Source: Corticimicrobacter sp040137905
Lineage (GTDB): Bacteria; Pseudomonadota; Gammaproteobacteria; Burkholderiales; Burkholderiaceae_B
Assembly (NCBI RefSeq): GCF_040137905.1
Contig: NZ_JBEFDG010000040.1
Location: forward strand, 1-59,782
Length of the DNA stretch: 59,782 nt
Reading direction: 5' to 3'
The notes beneath the pieces were generated by a model. It worked only from the letters and a program-made list of their open reading frames with translations, had not been told where the DNA came from and ran no database searches. Made by a program: the position numbers and the translations under genes. Of this stretch, positions 52,436 through 59,782 are shown piece by piece; position 1 is the stretch's first letter, and every line of letters starts with the position of its first letter.

Positions 52436-53473
52436 ATGTCCCCTTCCTTCTCCCTTCGCCTGCGCGTCGGCCTGATCGCCGCCACCCTTGCCCTGGCCGG
52501 CTGCACCCTGCCTCCCGCAGACAGCCCGGCCCGCTCTGCCGTTTCGGCAACCTGCGCCACACAAGCCACCACGCAGGCGCTTCCCTCCTGGCAGGATCGC
52601 GCAGCCCGGCAGGAAATCCTGGCATTCATCGAGCATGTCACCACACCCGGCCACCCTGACTATGTGCCTCCTGCCGAGCGACTGGCGGTCTTCGACAACG
52701 ACGGCACACTTTGGGCGGAAAAGCCGCATTGGTTCTCGGTACAGTTCTACATAGACCGCGTACGCGCGCTGGCACCGGAGCATCCCGAATGGATGGCCGA
52801 CCCCCTGCTGGCCTCGGTCATCGCCAACGATCCGGCTGATCCGCCCAAGCTGGGCGGCAAGGAAGTGATCCGACTGGCCGCGCTGGCGGAAACCGGCCTG
52901 GACCAGGAAAGCTTCCGCGCGATTGCCCGCGACTGGCTGGCCACCGCCCGGCATCCGGAAACCGGCATGCTCTACCGGGACATGGTTTACCAGCCCATGC
53001 TGGAGCTGCTCGACCTGCTGCGTGGTCATGGCTTTCGCACCTACATCAGCACGGGTGGATTCGATGAATTCACCCGCGCACTGGCTCCCGTCTATGGCAT
53101 CCAGCCCTATGAAGTGCTTGCCACCCGCTGGAAAATGACCTACCAGGAGCAGGAAGGCGGTTCGGTCGTCATGCGCGAACCCACACTGGATTTCTATAAC
53201 TACAACGAAGACAAGCCTGTCGGCATCGAGGTTGCCCTGGGCATGCGTCCCATCCTGGCCGCCGGCAATTCGGATGGCGACCTGGCCATGATGACCTATG
53301 TGGCCGACCGCAGCGGCCCCTCCCTGGTGTTGCTGGTGGATCACGACGACGCACAGCGTGAATATGACTACGCCCGGGGAGCCGACCGCAGCCATGCACG
53401 CGCAGCCGAGCGTGACTGGACACGCATCAGCATCCGCGACGACTGGAATACGGTCTACCCCAGCGCGCGCTGA
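52436..53473 (+). CDS. HAD-superfamily phosphatase lipoprotein
   Basis: 345 residues. Signal peptide with lipobox LALAGC (Cys about 22) points to a periplasm-facing lipoprotein. HAD motif I is FDNDGTLWAEKP near 85, the Lys motif is LATRWKM, and motif IV is AAGNSDGDLAMMTY; these are the DxDGT and GDxxxD catalytic marks. Family: PF12710-like phosphatases of uncertain substrate. The ATG at 52436 gives a proper signal peptide; the open frame upstream does not. Followed by a strong terminator. Confidence 0.88.
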   Translation: MSPSFSLRLRVGLIAATLALAGCTLPPADSPARSAVSATCATQATTQALPSWQDRAARQEILAFIEHVTTPGHPDYVPPAERLAVFDNDGTLWAEKPHWFSVQFYIDRVRALAPEHPEWMADPLLASVIANDPADPPKLGGKEVIRLAALAETGLDQESFRAIARDWLATARHPETGMLYRDMVYQPMLELLDLLRGHGFRTYISTGGFDEFTRALAPVYGIQPYEVLATRWKMTYQEQEGGSVVMREPTLDFYNYNEDKPVGIEVALGMRPILAAGNSDGDLAMMTYVADRSGPSLVLLVDHDDAQREYDYARGADRSHARAAERDWTRISIRDDWNTVYPSAR

Positions 53474-53495
53474 ATCACATTGTGCCGGCAATGAA

Positions 53496-53530
53496 AAACC
53501 GCCGGCATGTGTAAACACATCCGGCGGTTT
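53496..53530 (+). terminator. Intrinsic terminator after the HAD lipoprotein gene
   Basis: AAACCGCCGG-C-ATGTG, loop TAAA, CACAT-CCGGCGGTTT: 15 paired bases with one bulged C. Symmetric, so it may act on both strands. Confidence 0.75.
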
Positions 53531-53534
53531 GCGG

Positions 53535-53558
53535 TGACACCTTCCGCAGAAGGTGTCA
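53535..53558 (-). terminator. Hairpin after terC (terminator-like)
   Basis: TGACACCTTC, loop CGCA, GAAGGTGTCA: a perfect ten-base stem directly downstream of the terC stop at 53570. No T run, so strength is uncertain; it may work together with the neighbouring hairpin. Confidence 0.5.
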
Positions 53559-53569
53559 GCCCCAGTCGT

Positions 53570-54268
53570 TTACTTGCTGCTGCGGCGGCGCTCGGCCAGC
53601 ACCCGACCCAGGCCCACCACGAACAGGGCACCCACCACCTGCGCAATCAGCGAAGTCGCCGTGCCGGGTTCCCCGAAATGGCGTACAGCCACGACGTCAC
53701 CCACGATCATGCCGCCGGCAATCCAGCCCAGCAGCGCAGCGCCCAGCGTGATGACCAGGGGATAGCGGTCAATCAGCTTGAGCACAATCGTGCTGCCCCA
53801 GATGATGATCGGCACGCTGACTACCAAGCCAAAAATCACCAACCCCACCTGATGATCAGGATGGGCTCCCTGGGCCGCACCGGCAATCGCGATGACATTG
53901 TCGAGACTCATGACGAAGTCGGCCACGATGATCGTCTTGATCGCAGCCCAGATCGAAGCGCCGCCCTGCACATTGGCATGTCCCTCATCCTCGGGCATCA
54001 GCAGCTTGACGCCGATCCACAGCAACAGGGCTCCCCCCACGATCTTGAGATAAGGAATGGTCAGCAGCGTCAACGCAAAGGCAATCAGGATCACACGCAA
54101 AATAATCGCGCCTGCAGTTCCCCACAACACACCCTTGAGACGCTGCTCTGGCGGCAGGTTGCGACACGCCAGGGCAATAACGACGGCATTGTCGCCCCCC
54201 AGCAGGATATCGATGGCAATAATCTGGAATACAGCTGCCCAACTCAGGGTCTGCAGGAATTCAATCAT
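53570..54268 (-). CDS. TerC-family membrane protein
   Basis: 232 residues, about seven membrane helices. Conserved Asp-containing motifs LLGGDNAVVIA near 24 and MSLDNVIAIAG near 123, each in a helix, are the TerC/YjbE signature and probably bind metal ions. Family members export Mn2+ or support membrane-protein metalation. No yybP-ykoY (Mn2+) riboswitch could be made out in the 240 bases upstream. Stands alone, convergent with the HAD gene. Confidence 0.92.
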   Translation of the reverse strand: MIEFLQTLSWAAVFQIIAIDILLGGDNAVVIALACRNLPPEQRLKGVLWGTAGAIILRVILIAFALTLLTIPYLKIVGGALLLWIGVKLLMPEDEGHANVQGGASIWAAIKTIIVADFVMSLDNVIAIAGAAQGAHPDHQVGLVIFGLVVSVPIIIWGSTIVLKLIDRYPLVITLGAALLGWIAGGMIVGDVVAVRHFGEPGTATSLIAQVVGALFVVGLGRVLAERRRSSK

Positions 54269-54510
54269 GATGGATAAATGCTGTCTGTGGTTGCTTTAAG
54301 GATAATGTAAGGTTTCCCGATTATGGCACAACATCGATCTGCGTAAATTTCATTTAGCTTTCAGTTGTCAGGCTACCGCCCTGTTTGTCACACATAATTC
54401 CAAATGTTGAACTAGGGCCAAACCAGCAGGTTGTTTTCACAATACCCTGACAGAAAGTTGGGGAATACTGCGAAGTGGTCTTTTGTCTTTTCAGGAGCCA
54501 GGCACCTGCC

Positions 54511-56724
54511 ATGGGTTCTCGCCATACTCCCCCTTTACCTCAGCTCGCCGAGAGCGAGCCACACATCAGGAACATTCTGGTCAGCACACTGACCGGCAGC
54601 CTGTGTGCCCTCCTCATCATTGACGGCAATGGGTTCATCCGGCATGCCACCCCAGGTGTGGCCCAACTGCTGGGGCATGCACCAGCCAACCTGGACGGCC
54701 AATCGCTCGACATGCTGCTGTCATCGGAGGATCTGCAGATCTGGCACAACCAGGCACGTCACTGTCTGTCGAAAGCGGTGCCGGTGCGCATCGATCTGCC
54801 CTTGCGCCATGCCCAGGGGCGACCACTATGGTGCGCCTGCCAGATCATGCCCTGCCTGCCAGATCACCAGGACAATACCTGCCTTGCCATGATGCTGACC
54901 GACATCGGCATGTCAAAGATCCATGAGCAATTCAATGGCAAGATACTTGCCGCGCTGGTCGAAGACAAGCCGATCTACGATATTGCCACACTGCTATGCC
55001 ATGAGGTAATGACGCTGCAGCCGGACTGTGTTGCCACCATCGCCAAGGTCGACGCAGAAGACCGCCTGCGCATCCTCGCAGCGCCCGGCATGCCCAAGCA
55101 TTTCTATGATGAAACCGAGGGCATGCAGATCGGCCCGATGGCCGGATCAAGCGGTACGGCAGCCTATCTCGGACAAACCGTGGTCAGCAATGACATCGCC
55201 ACCAGCCCGCTCTGGGAACACCATCGTCATCTGCCGCTTTCACTGGGATTGCATGCCAGCTACTCGCATCCGATCAAGGGTGGCAACGACAGGGTAGTCG
55301 GCGTTTTCACGCAATACTATCGCCACCCACAGAAAAACGATGCCATGCAGGCGCAGTTGACCGCGCTGTGCCTGCAACTTTGCGCACTGCTGTTCGAGCG
55401 CGAGGCCTCGCGCGACGAAATCCAGCGCCTGGTCTTTTACGACGACCTGACCGGACTGCCCAACCGGCAATTCCTGCAAGCCCAGTCACGCCAGGCCCTG
55501 GCGGCAGCTTCACGCGCCAGCAGCAAGCTGGCGTTCATGTTCATCGATATAGACGGCTTCAAGCGCATCAATGACTCCCTCGGCACCGCTGCCGGCAACA
55601 CGCTGCTGAAAACCACCGCACATCGGCTCAAGGGGCAGATCGTCGAGCCCGACATCGTCTGCAGGCTCTCTGCCGACGAATTCATCGCCATCGTGGCATT
55701 CCGCGACATGCGGCATGTCGTCGACATCGCCGGCAATATCCTGGAGCAGCTCAGCCAGCCGGTGCTGATCGGCAATGTCCCCATCCACCCATCCGCCTGT
55801 ATCGGCATCAGTACATATCCGGAAGATGGACAGGATACAGAACAGCTTATCAGCCGAGCCAGCATGGCGCTGGACCAGGCCAAGACAGCCGGACGGAATC
55901 GCTGGAATTTCTTCGACAACGCCATCAACGAAGCCACGCAAGAGCATATTGCCCTGGAGTCCGCGCTGCATGATGCCCTTGATAGCGCCCAGTTGCGACT
56001 TTACTACCAGCCGCAGATCGACCTCAGGGATGGCTCGCTGCACGGATTCGAGGCGCTGACCCGCTGGTATCATCCCAGGCTCGGCCACGTCCCGCCGACA
56101 CTGTTCATCCGGATCGCAGAAAACTGCGGACTGATCGACCGCATTGGCATCTGGTCGATCACTGAGGCCTGCCAACAGTTGCAACACTGGCGCAGCGCCG
56201 GTGCCCTCATCCCGTCCATTTCCGTGAACCTGTCGCCCAACAGCCTGCACGATGCGGAGCTTCCCACCAAGATAGGGCAGATCCTGTGGGATGAAAACCT
56301 TTCGCCGCAAGACCTCATCCTGGAGATCACGGAAAACGTCCTTCTGGACAACCACCCGGATACACTGCGCACCCTGGATGCCATTCATCGCCTGGGCATC
56401 CGCCTGGCGCTGGATGATTTCGGCACCGGCTACTCAAGCCTCGGCTATCTGCGTCGCCTGCCCGTTTGCGCCATCAAGCTCGACAAAAGCTATGTGCACG
56501 GCATGGACACCGATATCACCCTGCATGCCCTGACACAGGCCATTCTCCACATCGGCGACAGCATGCAGTTGCCAGTCATTGCCGAAGGCATCGAAACCTC
56601 GAGTCATCTGGCGCAACTGACCGAACTGGGCTATCACATCGGACAGGGTTATCTGTTCTCTCATCCATTACCGGCGCATGCCGTCCCATCCTGGATCGAG
56701 ATCAACACACCCTGGATTTCCTGA
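54511..56724 (+). CDS. PAS-GAF-GGDEF-EAL protein with degenerate GGDEF
   Basis: About 737 residues from the ATG at 54511; an in-frame GTG at 54475 is an alternative and neither has a well-placed ribosome site. Order: PAS (about 18-140), GAF (about 150-295), GGDEF (about 305-470), EAL (about 480-735). The GGDEF motif is SADEF (RLSADEFIAIVAF), so diguanylate cyclase activity is probably lost; the EAL motif (FEALTRWYHPRLG) and DDFGTGYSSLGYLRRLP are intact. Likely a phosphodiesterase whose GGDEF acts as a regulatory GTP site. No membrane helices. Confidence 0.9.
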   Translation: MGSRHTPPLPQLAESEPHIRNILVSTLTGSLCALLIIDGNGFIRHATPGVAQLLGHAPANLDGQSLDMLLSSEDLQIWHNQARHCLSKAVPVRIDLPLRHAQGRPLWCACQIMPCLPDHQDNTCLAMMLTDIGMSKIHEQFNGKILAALVEDKPIYDIATLLCHEVMTLQPDCVATIAKVDAEDRLRILAAPGMPKHFYDETEGMQIGPMAGSSGTAAYLGQTVVSNDIATSPLWEHHRHLPLSLGLHASYSHPIKGGNDRVVGVFTQYYRHPQKNDAMQAQLTALCLQLCALLFEREASRDEIQRLVFYDDLTGLPNRQFLQAQSRQALAAASRASSKLAFMFIDIDGFKRINDSLGTAAGNTLLKTTAHRLKGQIVEPDIVCRLSADEFIAIVAFRDMRHVVDIAGNILEQLSQPVLIGNVPIHPSACIGISTYPEDGQDTEQLISRASMALDQAKTAGRNRWNFFDNAINEATQEHIALESALHDALDSAQLRLYYQPQIDLRDGSLHGFEALTRWYHPRLGHVPPTLFIRIAENCGLIDRIGIWSITEACQQLQHWRSAGALIPSISVNLSPNSLHDAELPTKIGQILWDENLSPQDLILEITENVLLDNHPDTLRTLDAIHRLGIRLALDDFGTGYSSLGYLRRLPVCAIKLDKSYVHGMDTDITLHALTQAILHIGDSMQLPVIAEGIETSSHLAQLTELGYHIGQGYLFSHPLPAHAVPSWIEINTPWIS

Positions 56725-56751
56725 CATACACTCGGACAATAAAACTTACAG

Positions 56752-57951
56752 GTGCACGTTTTGAAACTGCTTTCATGGTTGAGTCTGGCGCTGGGTTGGT
56801 TTCTGATCCTCGGAACATCGTCATGGGGATTGGCAGGCGTGCTGCTGGTCGCACTCTTCGCGCTGATCCAGTACCGTCTCCACAGTCAGCCCGATACCGC
56901 GCTGGTGCCTGCGCAGCAGGAGGGTGATGACAGCCCCGCCGAACCCGATGCGCCCCTGGCCGTGGCACGCCCACCAGAGGCCGACAACATACTCGGCGAG
57001 TTGTTGAGCACACCGTCACCTTCGGGGATCGATCCAGAACAAGTCCCCTATCCTCCGAGCAGCCTGCCCGCACTCCAGGGCCTTCAGGCCGGTACGCTGT
57101 CGGATGATCCCGCCCTCAGGCCGGACACCCCTGCTCGCTGGCGCCGTGTCCTTTGGGCAAGCTACGGCAATGCCTATCTGCAGGATGCGCTGTCGCTGGA
57201 AGACTGGTACCGGCACGGCACACTCTGGGAGGCCACCTGCCCGTTCCTCAATGCCAGTGACCGCTCGCTGGTAGCGCATGATGGTTTCGAATGGCTGTCC
57301 ATGCAAAAGCGCAATGGAGCCCTGCGCCTGAGCCTGGAGGACTATACCGCTGCACTGCCCGATTTTCTGCAGGCCCAGGATCGTCAAGCCCTGATCTGTC
57401 ATTTCGCCGACCGTTGCGAAGTCTGGCTGCTGGCCTCGGAACAGTCACTGTACCAGCGTACGCATCTCGATGGCGGGCCCCGCTTTGGCATCTACCTGCC
57501 CGACATGGACAGCTACTGGCAGGTCGCCCGCCTGCCGGCCCAGGGCCCCACACCTGCCATTCACTGGGTGGCCGAGCAGACCCGCATCGGTGACATCCTG
57601 ACCCACTATGGTCATCCATGGTGTCCATCACGCCTGACAGACCATAATGCCCCCTACTATCGATGGGGATACTGGCACGATACCGATTGGGCGGTCTTCT
57701 CGATCGTGCCCGAAGATCCAGCCATCATGATTCCACATGGCCTGTTCCGCGATCTGACCCACATGATGACCCAATTCGAGAACGACACGCACCCCAAGAA
57801 CGAAGGCAATCTGTACCTGCAGACGACCGAAAAGGGCGTGGATCGCCTCCAGGCACATGGTCGCATGCTTGCGCAACTGCTCGACTACACGCAACGGCTG
57901 GCCGCCGCCGAGACACGCTGGCGCCCTCTGATCGGCAACCGCCGACGCTGA
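56752..57951 (+). CDS. Two-helix membrane-anchored protein of unknown function
   Basis: 399 residues from a GTG at 56752 (ribosome site weak). Two N-terminal helices (about 4-40, LSLALGWFLILGTSSWGLAGVLLVALFALI), then a charged linker and a large soluble domain (about 110-399) with ALICHFADRCEVWLLASEQSLYQ, PRFGIYLPDMDSYWQVARLPA, and HYGHPWCPSRLTDHNAPYYRWGYWHDTDWAVFSIVPED. It has the Trp/Tyr-rich, Gly-poor look of SMI1/KNR4-like folds but I cannot assign it. It lies 27 bases after the EAL gene stop, so it is likely in the same operon. Confidence 0.6.
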   Translation: MHVLKLLSWLSLALGWFLILGTSSWGLAGVLLVALFALIQYRLHSQPDTALVPAQQEGDDSPAEPDAPLAVARPPEADNILGELLSTPSPSGIDPEQVPYPPSSLPALQGLQAGTLSDDPALRPDTPARWRRVLWASYGNAYLQDALSLEDWYRHGTLWEATCPFLNASDRSLVAHDGFEWLSMQKRNGALRLSLEDYTAALPDFLQAQDRQALICHFADRCEVWLLASEQSLYQRTHLDGGPRFGIYLPDMDSYWQVARLPAQGPTPAIHWVAEQTRIGDILTHYGHPWCPSRLTDHNAPYYRWGYWHDTDWAVFSIVPEDPAIMIPHGLFRDLTHMMTQFENDTHPKNEGNLYLQTTEKGVDRLQAHGRMLAQLLDYTQRLAAAETRWRPLIGNRRR

Positions 57952-58036
57952 CAAAACGCTGCTGCCGGTACGGGTAAATCCCGGCCCGGCAGACCTTGAT
58001 GGCATAATATGGGGGTCTTCAGCACAACGGCACCCC

Positions 58037-58696
58037 ATGTTTCCTAATCGACTGATCAATGGCTATCACGCTTTTCTTGATGGCCGTCTTCCCAAAGAAC
58101 GTTCCCGCTACGAGGCACTGGCAGAGGTCGGCCAGAGCCCTGAGATCATGATCATCGGCTGTTGCGACTCCCGTGTCTCGCCCGAGGTGATCTTCGACGC
58201 AGGTCCGGGCGAAATGTTCGTCGCACGCAACGTCGCCAATCTGGTTCCGCCCTGTGAACAGGACAGCGAAAGCTACCACGGCACCAGCGCCGCCATTGAG
58301 TTCGCCGTCCAGGCGCTCAAGGTCAAGCACATCGTGGTACTGGGTCACGCCCAATGTGGCGGTGTCCGCGCCCTGGCGCAGAACTCGGTTCCGCTCTCAC
58401 CCGGTGATTTCATCGGCAAGTGGATTTCGCAGATTGCCCATGTGGCCGAACGTGTCGGCCCCCCCGCCGACGGTGACATGACACGTCACCTGCGCCGCCT
58501 GGAGCTGGCTGTCGTCGAGTACAGTCTGGATTCGCTGATGACCTTCCCTGTCGTGAAGGATCGCGTCGAACGCGGAGAACTGACGCTGCACGGTGCCTAT
58601 TTTGGTGTCGCCACTGGCATGCTGCTGGTTCGCAACCCGGAAACCGGCGAATTCACGCCCTGTCTGCCAGAAGACGTCATTCCCAGCGCTGCCTGA
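58037..58696 (+). CDS. can: Beta-class carbonic anhydrase
   Basis: 219 residues. Zinc ligands are in CCDSRVSPE (residues 42-50, C-x-D-x-R pattern with C42) and GHAQCGGV near 108; EMFVARNVANLVPP and TSAAIEFAVQALKVKHIVVLG are conserved around them. It interconverts CO2 and bicarbonate in the cytosol, providing bicarbonate for carboxylation. CATAAT lies about 35 bases upstream of the ATG. A strong terminator follows. Confidence 0.95.
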   Translation: MFPNRLINGYHAFLDGRLPKERSRYEALAEVGQSPEIMIIGCCDSRVSPEVIFDAGPGEMFVARNVANLVPPCEQDSESYHGTSAAIEFAVQALKVKHIVVLGHAQCGGVRALAQNSVPLSPGDFIGKWISQIAHVAERVGPPADGDMTRHLRRLELAVVEYSLDSLMTFPVVKDRVERGELTLHGAYFGVATGMLLVRNPETGEFTPCLPEDVIPSAA

Positions 58697-58724
58697 AACA
58701 TTCAGGAAGCGACTTAAAAAGCAA

Positions 58725-58755
58725 AACGGGTGCCACTTGTGGCACCCGTTCTTGT
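58725..58755 (+). terminator. Intrinsic terminator after the carbonic anhydrase gene
   Basis: AACGGGTGCCA, loop CTTG, TGGCACCCGTT followed by CTTGTT: an 11-base perfect stem. Symmetric, so it may also stop minus-strand readthrough. Confidence 0.75.
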
Positions 58756-58837
58756 TCCGACTCCGGAAATATATCAGCGCAGCCGCTCCATCCGGCCATT
58801 ACAGGCCGGTAATCTGCGGCAAGCTTGTTATTGGCCA

Positions 58838-59629
58838 CTATCGGGCTGGTAAGGCCCTGGCCGGATCGATGGCCTTGCCATCCTGTCGCAGCTCGAAATA
58901 CAGGCCAACCTGACTGGCACCACTGCTGCCCATTTCCGCAATCCGCTGCCCCTGGGTAACACGCTGCCCCTCCTTGACCAGCAGGCGGCGGTTATGTGCA
59001 TAGACCGTCATGTAATTGCCACTGTGCTGCAAAATGATCAGGTTACCGAATCCCAGCAGACCGCTGCCTGCGTAGGCTACCGTACCCGCCGCAGCGGCAG
59101 AGACCGGCGTACCGTCGGTATTGGTAATGGTAATGCCTCGGGCATTGCCGGCACCAAAGCGCTTGGTGACCGGGCCGGCCGCCGGCCAGGCCAGGCGAAG
59201 GTTGGCAAGCGGGGCTGTCGTCTGCCGACTGCTACCGGAAGCCGTACCACGACTGCTTGGCGACGACGATGGCGTACGCCCTGCAGTTGTACCGGATGGC
59301 GCACTGCGTCCGGCTGAAGTGCTGGCCCCGGCAGCAGAACCGGTCGGCGAGACTCGCAACACCTGACCAACCTCGATGCGATGGCGGTTCGAGAGGCGAT
59401 TCCAGCGCACCAGGTCATCGACACTGCGGCCATGGCGGCGTGCAATCCTGTAAAGCGTATCCCCCTTCTGGACGCGATACTGACCGGCAGACACCGGCCC
59501 TGAGGCCACCCCGCCGCCACCGGAAGATGGCGAAGACGAGGCACATGCCGCCAGCACGCCGGCAACCATGCAGGCACCAAGCAGCCGAAAGATGCGTTTT
59601 GCGGATATACGATTCAGAAAAGAATCCAT
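58838..59629 (-). CDS. nlpD: NlpD-like lipoprotein (LysM + degenerate M23)
   Basis: 263 residues from the ATG at 59629. Lipobox VLAAC, then LysM (about 50-97, YRVQKGDTLYRIARRHGRSVDDLVRWNRLSNRHRIEVGQVLRV), a Ser/Thr/Pro/Ala linker (about 100-147) and a C-terminal M23 domain (about 150-263). Catalytic M23 residues are absent (GITITNTDG where HxxxD is expected and LYFELR instead of HxH), as in NlpD/EnvC amidase activators. NlpD activates AmiC in daughter-cell separation. rpoS, often downstream of nlpD, is not here; the next gene is the convergent carbonic anhydrase. Confidence 0.93.
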   Translation of the reverse strand: MDSFLNRISAKRIFRLLGACMVAGVLAACASSSPSSGGGGVASGPVSAGQYRVQKGDTLYRIARRHGRSVDDLVRWNRLSNRHRIEVGQVLRVSPTGSAAGASTSAGRSAPSGTTAGRTPSSSPSSRGTASGSSRQTTAPLANLRLAWPAAGPVTKRFGAGNARGITITNTDGTPVSAAAAGTVAYAGSGLLGFGNLIILQHSGNYMTVYAHNRRLLVKEGQRVTQGQRIAEMGSSGASQVGLYFELRQDGKAIDPARALPAR

Positions 59630-59676
59630 GCCAAGAAAGAACAGCCCAGACAAAACAGGTACCTGCTGCAGAAAAA

Positions 59677-59782
59677 TTATCTGGGAATAGTATCAGAAAG
59701 GAGGGAGCGGCGTGGAGGCGGTGGCAGTCTGGTTCGGACAGGAGCTGGGGGCAGTCGGGCGATGAGTCGCTGCGCGGTTTCA
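59677..59782 (-). other. Possible C-terminal end of a minus-strand gene entering from the right edge
   Basis: An open minus-strand frame ends at TAA 59677-59679 and could be the tail of the gene upstream of nlpD (often pcm or surE). Another frame is also open here (stop at TGA near 59694), and the 34 codons show no family motif, so this is only a possibility. Confidence 0.25.

Noticed and set aside
54269..54474. Mn2+ (yybP-ykoY) riboswitch upstream of the terC gene
   Set aside because: The conserved GGGGAGUA and paired ACCG loops cannot be found on the minus strand; only ACCGCCCTG on the wrong strand.
1..59782. tRNA, rRNA, CRISPR arrays, insertion sequences, prophage or integrase genes
   Set aside because: I looked for T-loop motifs, regularly spaced repeats and transposase/integrase motifs and saw none.

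Overview
The window is a GC-rich (about 60%), gene-dense bacterial chromosome segment with no rRNA, tRNA, insertion sequence, prophage or CRISPR array that I could see. Protein families and gene order (metG, apbC/mrp, tamA, tamB, dcd, Orn/Lys/Arg decarboxylase; FecI/FecR-type iron signalling; acs/actP beside a symporter-histidine kinase) point to a betaproteobacterium of the order Burkholderiales, most likely family Alcaligenaceae. The family is an inference from remembered synteny, not a database result.

Layout. 1-11.99 kb (mostly minus strand): a FAD oxidoreductase cut by the left edge, a biodegradative-type amino-acid decarboxylase, a plus-strand di-haem cytochrome c peroxidase, dcd, the tamA-tamB outer-membrane assembly pair and the Fe-S carrier apbC. 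12.2-14.6 kb: a small membrane protein and metG. 14.7-17.4 kb: a TetR regulator divergent from a short-chain dehydrogenase and an Old-Yellow-Enzyme-like reductase. 17.5-20.5 kb: an anaerobic (class III) ribonucleotide reductase operon whose glycyl-radical domain is a separate 71-residue gene between nrdD and nrdG, behind a promoter with an FNR-like site and a NrdR-box pair. 20.5-26.1 kb: trhO and an mdtNOP/ytcA-type tripartite efflux operon. 26.1-31.6 kb: an orphan trpB, a thioredoxin-like protein, a PAS-GAF-GGDEF-EAL protein and rluE.

31.7-40.2 kb is a seven-gene siderophore-type iron uptake locus (fecI-like sigma, fecR-like anti-sigma, TonB-dependent transducer, MFS transporter, binding protein, FecCD permease, ATPase). 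40.4-49.0 kb is an acetate-utilisation locus: a CrbS-like symporter-histidine kinase with an overlapping 111-residue orphan gene, facing a yjcH-actP-acs-crbR operon. 49.2-59.8 kb holds a solute-binding-like protein with no signal peptide, a macro-domain protein, the frmR-frmA formaldehyde pair, a HAD lipoprotein, a TerC protein, a second c-di-GMP protein with a degenerate GGDEF motif, an unrecognised two-TM protein, a beta carbonic anhydrase and nlpD.

Physiology suggested: a facultative respirer able to work at low oxygen (FNR-like sites at ccp and nrdD), scavenging acetate and foreign ferric siderophores, with c-di-GMP signalling. The most notable points are the split class III reductase, a dispersed GC-rich repeat that occurs once as an in-frame insertion inside a coding sequence and once as a terminator, and several perfect palindromes with no known partner.
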